From assembly GCA_032718475.1 (NCBI GenBank), contig JAUCBJ010005302.1, forward strand, positions 1 to 23,025: a DNA stretch of 23,025 bases, read 5' to 3'. This DNA comes from Nemertoderma westbladi (lineage: Eukaryota; Xenacoelomorpha; Nemertodermatida; Nemertodermatidae). The notes under the pieces were generated by a model. It worked only from the letters and a program-made list of their open reading frames with translations, was not told the origin of the DNA and did not search any database. The stretch's first letter is position 1; each line of letters starts with the position of its first letter. Shown piece after piece: positions 17,245-23,025 of the stretch. Made by a program: the position numbers and the translations under genes.

Positions 17245-20200
17245 CTGCAAACACCAGATAAATTATGTTTTGTTTTGGTTAACAAACGATTTCAATGCGC
17301 CTTCTTTACATCTTCTGAATAAATCCAACACTTACCATCATCGTTGTAACCATATAATCCAATGAACTGCGCCCCATTATTTGTAGTTGCATAGACTGAA
17401 TTGACGACCATTTTGACTTGGGTGACTCGGTAGACAGGGTCAAATTTGAAGGTTGTCATAACTCTATGGTTGAAAATAAAAACTAGAGTTAATTCAAAAG
17501 GAATTCCAACATGTCAGCCAATTTTATATCATTACAGAAAGGGGCTTGAGCTGCCGCCTCCGCTTTGCAGGACATTGCTTTCGCCGTCAGGACCAGTCTG
17601 TGCACAATATTGAGGCAAATGAGGCGATTTTATGCACATGAGGCGTAGTCGGCTTCATGCAGAGAGGGTACTTTGGGGCACACCCACAACCTCCATCCCA
17701 AATTAGTAATACTAGCAACTTTTTGTTACTTAATTTTTTGATAATGTTCTTAAACATATTATCTATTTTATGAAAAATTCAATTTTGTTCTAGAAAAGAT
17801 ATATTTTGTTCTAGAACACTTTAAAAAAATATTTCGTAATTTTTTGAATTCTGATTTATTAAGTAATTTACTTAACTATTTTTTAAACTAGCTAATAATA
17901 AACTACTATCTACCAAAAAATCATTAGCTACAATGACATTTTTTGTTGTATTGATCGGTATTTAACACGAATAAGTTTAACAAATACATCATAATAAGTA
18001 TAATATAATATTTTAAATAAATGGTCTAGAACAACAGTATTTGCTCCAGAACAAAATTATTAATCAAAACGAATTGATATGTTCTAGAACATTTTCAAGA
18101 AACAAAGAAACGAAAACTGCTAATATAAGGGAATGGGTTGTGACTTTGTGGGATAGAAAGTTGTGGCGGCGCAATTTAGTTGACAAGCCGGCACAGCATT
18201 CTTAAAATATGGGTAATAACCATTTACATCATTGTGTGAAACGTCTTAGCACTTTTCAGCTTCTTGACCCGAATGTATTTATGTACCGAGCGACGCAGTG
18301 TTATGGAGGTTTAGATATATAAACAAGGGTCATAAACATCTCTTCTAAACATTTTCTCACGATCTACGTAATTCAGTTACAATATATCAACTTAGCAGCG
18401 TTCCTAATAATGTTTAATTATTAGCTTTAATATTGTAATGTTTAGGAATATTAATGAATTAATCTTCCTTTTATGAAATAACTCGCAGTTACGACAACAA
18501 TTGTACGATTTAAACAATCTCGCATGCACTTACTGTAGACCACAATGGATTAGTCAATTACAATAGATATCATTCAAGCTAGAGCAATGGAGAACGAGTA
18601 GGCCTACAGTAGGCCTACTCAAGACGTGTTCCAGTCGATTGTCTCTAAGTGATTACTTTGCAGCGTTCTGACTTGTAGGCCGCGGCAACGCAACTAAGTG
18701 TTACGAGGATATCATATCACAATAACAATGAAAAGTTGTCATAATGTAAGAAATGTTCATGTAGTTGCAATACAGCATTCCAGCAGAAGAAAAACCATCA
18801 TTGTTCATTTCATCACTCAAATATATTTGAAACTTATTGCATAATATAATTATAATAATATTAATACTAGAAGGCCATCAAGATGATTTAAACGAACCTG
18901 TCCTTCTGTATTAGATAAACAAAATATAGAAAGAACACTTAAAAATTATACCTAATACATTCTCAGTTAGCCAAATAAAAAACATCGAAAGCAATCAATA
19001 TAATATACAAGCCTCCAATGAAAATTTGTGATAGGTTCCTTTGAGTCTACCCAACAGCTGTTGGTACACGGCTGGAACACTGGTTTAGTTTTCTGGTTTT
19101 TTAGTTTAATGGACAGATGTTGTAAATTGTATATTATAATTATATTTAAATAAATAGTCACTATAGATACGATATATATATGATGTACAGCTTGAGATTA
19201 CACTAACTGATTGAATACAGATAGAACACGTTCGTGGGGCCTTTGCGCAGCACGAGGCTCAGTTATGACACACAAATTAAAATTGAATGATTCTATCACA
19301 AAATCCGTATTTCAGAAATTTAATTAACATTCAATAAAAGAAAGGGGGCGGGGCCCCTTTAATCTGCATCCCAACCCATAAGGGACATAAAGCACTACTG
19401 TAATACGTTCCGAGATTGATTACAGGTGTGTATTGACAGTTAATTTGTGAAATAAATAAGATTGTGGAGTCTCAATTTGTCAGAAATATTATAAATCATC
19501 TTATGCCGATGTCGATATAGTAACGAAATTAAATAAATTTACCCTGCTAACACCTCAGTGGAAATTTTTTTGACAATTAAAAGGATACATAAAAATAATA
19601 ATATATAATTTTTAAGAACATTTCACAGAAATCCCATTAAAGTATAATTAGCCCAATATTTCGTAAATTTCGCTGGGAGGGAACAAGATGACAGTCGTAA
19701 TCTAAGCGGCCTTCGGCTGTCCGTGGCTTGTACGAGCCTGGAAAGGACTCGGAACGTAATGGCACCCGAAGGGGACTTATCGTTCTGGAAAGTCTTCAAA
19801 CAAGGATCTATCAAACTCGTGATGTTATTGGTTATCATCCTCAGTAGCCTAGATGGAATGGTATTGATCTTGCCAGATGTTTCCTCCATGACAGGAACCT
19901 CAACCTGTCAGTGCTCTCAAGCTACTTCCATCTGACATCCGGCAGGTTATATTCGATAAGGAGGTTGTCAATATTGGGTCGGACGTCAAGGGCGATCGTC
20001 GCAGCAATTTCATCAGCGCTCCTACTGATGGAGACTGAAAATAAGATATCACAGCTTTGGATCAGTTCGTCAATATCAAACTCTTTTTGAATGACTACGA
20101 TACGGGGAATGCATGAGAGGGTTCCATGATATTAAAGATACTAAATACGGGATCGGCTATCTGGCCGTTCTGAACGGTGGCCTGGACTTTAAACCATAGA

Positions 20201-22428
20201 AAGTTATCCGATTTTTCAAAGATTTATCATCATGTACCGACTTTGTGTATCGAAAAGTCTGATCCCTGGTGGAGCGATGTCGAGAAAATGTGGAACATAC
20301 ACACCCGATGGGATCATCCTGATAGCCACCACTACGTCTATGTCGTAATGGAATCGCTCACTGTGGCTACATTCCTATGTCAGGCGCTGCTAATTAACCG
20401 GCCTTCCTCAACTACGATTGGGACAACGTCATTGATCATGAGTTCGAAGCCATTATCAAAATAACCCCGGACGAATTCAAGATGAGACAAGTACTCGAGT
20501 TCTGGAGAGAACACTGTACAAAAACATCATTACGAGGGATCAACTTCTCGCTCCCGAGGGTCAGGTAATATCAATCGAAGGGGAGGAATTATTCCTGAAT
20601 GAAGGATATCTCTTATCGACTCCAAAAGGAGGACTCACTATCGACTCCGGGTGCACTTTTCCACTGGTGCCAACCCCCCCCCCCCCCCCCCCCCCCCCCC
20701 TCTCCCCCACCTCTGTTGAATCTGTGTTATGCATTGCTTATTTTATAAAATTACTGTATTTACCTAACAGAGCTTTTTTTTACAAATTTAAGTTTGTGCG
20801 ATAAAGTGAAAAATCACAAACCGAAACTATAAAATTAAAATGTAACCAAACCTGCAATAAGTAACTAAAATTAAGGTTTTATAAATTTTGTAAATTGGCA
20901 AAATAAATTATTGATAACTTTTGGAAACTTTTTTATTTACACTTTTTTTAACTTTTTATATACGGTTATTTTATGTAGAAATTAAAATAGGAATAGCCAA
21001 TTAATAAATTAAAAATAGGTTAACTAATTAATTAAATAATTAAAGTAGTAAAATGTATTACCGGTAGCAGCAAATATATAAAATTATAAGAAATATTATT
21101 AAAAACACAGTTGTTGCAGTTACAATACTAAATAAATACTACTGATACATACGCAGATAAATACGCAAATATGAAAATAATTTAAATAATAGTCCTACTC
21201 CTAATTAATTAACTCCTACTCACCTGTCATTCGGAAGTCTAATATACCGTTTTTCTGTTTTATCATTGTCCAAACAGTTCGAAAATTCTAGTTCGATGTT
21301 CTCATTGTTTTCACATTGCCCTCCTTCACAATTTCCTGTTATACGTTGCTGATATTTCAAACTGCATTATATAATTGAGTAATTAATACGAAACAATAAA
21401 TAACAATTATTACATGGAAAATAAACTGATTACATTACATAGGCCTAATATTCTCCTGCAACCAATATACCGGCAGTAGCATAAAATACGGCTGATAAAA
21501 CACCTCTTCACACTTCCATTCCGATCTGTTTGTTGTCTGACACTTACAACAGGCCTACAGAGGTATTACTACTAAATTGACTAATGCGTGTAAAAACAAA
21601 TACAATAGCCGTTTTTGAAAACTAACAACTACCTATCTTTCTACCGCGAGGTCTTAATGGGTCTCCGTCTACGATCAGATCGAGATACAGTATTGTCGAG
21701 ATACAGTATTTGAACGACCACCCACCTTGTTATAGTTTTTTGACCATCTAAGTTTATTTCAAACCATGCACCAACCCCTTCTTTTTTCGTCGCCCAGTCC
21801 AGGCCATTGTCCACAAGTGCGTTCGTACAAGCATATTTACTACTATGTTCTGATGATGCTGTACATGTAGCATCTTCAGAGACAAGAACAACTAAACCAA
21901 AGCAAATAATCGATAAATATAACAAGTAATGGCAAATCGGATTTTTACGATAAAGTACGCTGTCAAAAGGTACAATAATATTAGTAGGCCCCTGCTGGTA
22001 CTGATTGTACTTCACTGACCGAACTTCACCACCAAACTTCATCGAAGAAATTCATTGGATTATGTAACAAATGATTGTGTAGAGATTGTTGATCTTGTTA
22101 TAAAATGAGAGAGTCCAAACCCAAAATTCAAATTTAAAAATAGGTAACACCGACAACCTAGGGGAACCTATGATACTTTATATGATCTACGTTCTTGGAT
22201 ACTGTACTCAAGTATACGCTACTGCAGTTTAGGCCTATTAATAATTCAGTGTCAGATTGCTTATATATAAATTATAATATAACATATAAGCTTGCTCATT
22301 ATTGTTACCAAAAAGTTATTACCATCAAGGGGAGCTGTTTCAGGCACATTGTCTCCAGATGTTTCTCCCAGTATCGCTGTTCGTCCAAATACCACTGGAG
22401 TTGAGATCAGAAGAAGAAAGAATAACAT
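17219..22428 (-). CDS. Secreted single F5/8 type C (discoidin-like) domain protein, five coding exons
   Basis: The coding sequence joins 22428-22323, 21873-21726, 21361-21224, 17463-17336 and 17244-17219 (546 nt, 181 residues). Every junction is GT-AG and all phases agree (1, 2, 2, 1), which is strong support. Residues 1-15 form a signal peptide (MLFFLLLISTPVVFG). After a short linker comes one F5/8 C domain: an opening Cys in ATCTASSEHSSK, LDWATKKEGVGAWFEINL in strand 1-2, IELEFSN in the middle, FKFDPVYRVTQVKMVV, and a final GAQFIGLYGYNDD. It ends in a terminal Cys that could pair with the first. Such secreted domains often bind sugars or cell surfaces; the ligand here is unknown. The last exon is very short and is the least certain part. 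Intron 3 is 3.8 kb and full of repeats. Confidence 0.8.
17336..17463 (-). CDS. F5/8-domain gene, coding exon 4
   Basis: Acceptor AACCATAG/A at 17464/17463, donor GATG/GTAAGT at 17336/17335. It encodes the end of the domain: FKFDPVYRVTQVKMVVNSVY, NNGAQFIGLYGY. Typical F5/8 sequences have NNG..I.FYG at this place. Confidence 0.85.
17555..18208 (+). mobile_element. LINE family B, copy 2, split by a MITE
   Basis: Positions 17555-17610 match 5755-5805 of copy 1 (CGCCTCCGCTTTGCAGGACA, then GACCAG and TGCA). Positions 18150-18208 match 5924-5984 (AGTTGTGGCGG, GCAATTT, GTTGACAAGCCGGCACAGCA, TTCTTAAAA). Between them about 100 bp of the LINE is missing and an unrelated insert is present. The copy lies in intron 3 of the F5/8-domain gene, opposite to its direction, and is non-functional. 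Confidence 0.8.
17684..18143. mobile_element. MITE-like insert within the LINE copy
   Basis: Imperfect inverted ends: CACAACCTCCATCCCAAATT then AGTA on the left (from about 17686), and, reversed, CACAACCCATTCCCTTATAT then TAGCA on the right. The interior is AT-rich and non-coding, with three exact TTCTAGAA motifs and two near copies. It shares the paired-motif layout with the large palindrome at 13.4-14.3 kb. Confidence 0.55.
18209..19640. other. Intron 3 sequence, unassigned
   Basis: AT-rich sequence without a supported gene. A minus-strand 64-codon frame at 18967-19161 has no recognisable domain. A perfect TAGGCCTA-containing palindrome lies at 18596-18620, and a GGGGC/GCCCC hairpin at about 19343-19361. 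Confidence 0.4.
18596..18620. repeat. Perfect 25-bp palindrome containing TAGGCCTA
   Basis: GAGTAGGCCTAC and GTAGGCCTACTC are separated by a single A. TAGGCCTA or AGGCCTA also appears near 13390, 21442, 21552 and 22230, so it is a common genomic word here. Confidence 0.8.
19641..20673. other. GC-richer island of decayed reading frames, origin unknown
   Basis: About 43-45% G+C in sampled lines against about 30-33% around it, with sharp edges. Broken coding-like stretches occur on both strands. On the minus strand: 19889-19623, and an open stretch at about 20130-19940 containing EFDIDELIQSCDILFS. On the plus strand: segments at about 20140-20200, 20177-20464, 20405-20567 and 20505-20690 in different frames. 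None matches a family I recognise. Candidates are an old endogenous viral element, a gene-derived pseudogene, or laterally acquired DNA. It lies inside intron 3 and ends in a 27-C run. Confidence 0.45.
20674..20700 (+). repeat. Poly-C tract (27 C)
   Basis: An uninterrupted C run followed by TCTCCCCCACC marks the edge of the GC-richer island. It resembles the poly-C in the foldback element at 4780-4803, but the flanks do not match. Confidence 0.9.
20701..21223. other. Intron 3 sequence next to exon 3
   Basis: Very AT-rich, with no coding or repeat structure recognised. Confidence 0.4.
21224..21361 (-). CDS. F5/8-domain gene, coding exon 3
   Basis: Acceptor TAATGCAG/T at 21362/21361, donor GACAG/GTGAGT at 21224/21223. 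It encodes LKYQQRITGNCEGGQC and IELEFSNCLD. Three Cys in this exon suggest an extra disulfide beyond the terminal pair. Confidence 0.8.
21362..21725. other. Intron 2 of the F5/8-domain gene
   Basis: 364 bp with GT and AG ends on the minus strand. No other feature is seen apart from two AGGCCTA words. Confidence 0.75.
21726..21873 (-). CDS. F5/8-domain gene, coding exon 2
   Basis: The acceptor TTGTCTCTGAAG/AT lies at 21874/21873 with a good pyrimidine tract. An in-frame alternative (TTTAG at about 21893) would add six residues. It encodes the first half of the domain, from ATCTASSEHS to LDGQKTIT. The donor is ACAAG/GTGGGT at 21726/21725. Confidence 0.85.
21874..22322. other. Intron 1 of the F5/8-domain gene
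   Basis: 449 bp between GTAATA and CTCTGAAG on the minus strand. The open frame running upstream from exon 2 to 22042 is intronic if the splice sites are right. Confidence 0.7.
22323..22428 (-). CDS. F5/8-domain gene, coding exon 1 (signal peptide)
   Basis: The start ATG is at 22428; the in-frame codons before it have no other ATG. It encodes a hydrophobic leader ending VVFG and a linker ending ETAPLD. The donor is GATG/GTAATA at 22323/22322, leaving one base of the next codon. Confidence 0.8.
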
Positions 22429-22596
22429 CTTGTGAGTTTGGAGACTAACCGAAAAGCTGGACAATTAGGTTGTATATCTGGAATGATAACACTAATATTC
22501 AATTGATTTTGTTGGTCTAGAATAAATATTAAAATGATTTGGAGTTGATCTGTTAATAATACTTTATGTTAATAATACTAATTTACTGTAACTTAC

Positions 22597-22675
22597 CTGT
22601 TTATACTGTATTGAGGACTTGCTTTTCCCTTTAAATGAACTTTCTCCAGTAAAAATGTTGCATCGACAACTTAAA
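22597..22675 (-). other. Putative 5' UTR exon of the F5/8-domain gene
   Basis: An excellent donor AAACAG/GTAAGT lies at 22597/22596, upstream of the coding start. Likely acceptors are CATTCCAG (about 22477) or TTATTCTAG (about 22507). The 5' edge is placed about 30 bp downstream of the TATA box. Confidence 0.45.
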
Positions 22676-22701
22676 ATGTACCGTAATAATGGGTTCTTTC
22701 C

Positions 22702-22709
22702 TTTATATA
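22702..22709 (-). promoter_or_regulatory. TATA box of the F5/8-domain gene
   Basis: TATATAAA (followed by GG) on the minus strand would place initiation near 22675-22680, just before the putative 5' UTR exon. The position and strand fit the gene. Confidence 0.5.
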
Positions 22710-23025
22710 GTGTCTCCATGGCTATGAGTGTCTCCGTTGTCAACAGAGGAAATCTTAGGAATCTGGTGGCCAAACTGGAACAAAGGGACTGTTAGATCGG
22801 GCCTTTGTTATGGTTAATGTTTGTACCAAGCAAAGGAAAGTCCCCACGTTTGCCAAGGTGACCAGTAGTACCGGGCATGTTAAACCCATTCATCGCGTTC
22901 CGAGGCCCTATTTGATATATTGTGTTATTGAAAAATTTGGTAAGAATTTTAGGGACGAATTTGTTAACAAATTCTTACCAATCAAAGGAAAGTCCTCCAT
23001 AGGTTAACCACCCTTATGATTATTT
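22710..23025. other. Upstream flank with repeats and an unrecognised small frame
   Basis: A plus-strand 65-codon frame (22810-23007) has slightly higher GC but no recognisable domain. The segment has a 23-bp near-identical direct repeat (22825-22847 and 22977-22999, core CAAAGGAAAGTCC). It also has a hairpin TTGGTAAGAATTT/AAATTCTTACCAA (22937-22981). Confidence 0.35.

Larger units (their letters stand above)
12949..18090. repeat. Cluster of TTCTAGAA / GTTCTAGAAC palindromes
   Basis: Thirteen exact TTCTAGAA 8-mers were found by eye, starting at 12949, 13298, 13714, 13735, 13966, 14326, 14711, 14866, 14929, 16133, 17788, 17809 and 18082. There are also near copies (13944, 14897, 18025, 18045). 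Base composition predicts well under one in 5 kb. Most are extended to GTTCTAGAAC. They occur inside three separate inverted-repeat elements. The motif contains TTCnnGAA, the core of a heat-shock element, and could equally be a transposase binding site. Confidence 0.8.

Overview
This is an AT-rich (roughly two-thirds A+T by eye) eukaryotic window. Spliced exons with GT-AG junctions, several non-LTR retrotransposons (LINEs), many foldback or MITE-like elements and the recurring TAGGCCTA palindrome point to an invertebrate animal, probably marine. The phylum cannot be fixed from the sequence. There are no prokaryotic operons, rRNA genes or CRISPR arrays.

Layout. Bases 1-1830 are mostly unassigned, with a LINE-3'-end-like hairpin near 560-600. 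Bases 1775-3690 (minus) hold a decayed CR1/Jockey-type LINE with endonuclease and early reverse-transcriptase segments and a 2A-like HPNPGP start. Bases 3778-4643 hold three overlapping hydrophobic minus-strand frames of doubtful reality. Bases 4728-5317 form a foldback element whose arms carry mirrored poly-C and poly-G tracts. Bases 5485-6020 (plus) are the 3' end of a second LINE family. Its (TAG)n tail runs directly into the 3' end of an intronless, otherwise nearly full-length transglutaminase gene (6006-8126, minus). Bases 8425-12765 (minus) are an apparently intact two-ORF LINE. Bases 12.9-18.1 kb are packed with palindromic and inverted-repeat elements sharing a GTTCTAGAAC motif.

From 17219 to about 22.7 kb lies a five-coding-exon minus-strand gene for a secreted protein with one F5/8 type C (discoidin-like) domain. 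I assembled it from splice sites whose phases all agree: 546 nt, 181 codons plus stop. It has a TATA box and a likely 5' UTR intron. Its 3.8-kb third intron carries a second LINE 3'-end copy split by a MITE, and a GC-richer island of decayed reading frames at 19.64-20.67 kb.

The two host genes are a protein cross-linking enzyme and a secreted carbohydrate- or surface-binding-type domain. Both kinds of protein occur in invertebrate body-fluid defence and clotting, but nothing here shows that they act together. The most unusual features are the GTTCTAGAAC cluster with about 21 and 31-32 bp spacings, the transglutaminase C-terminus apparently supplied by a retrotransposon tail, and the nested inverted-repeat elements.
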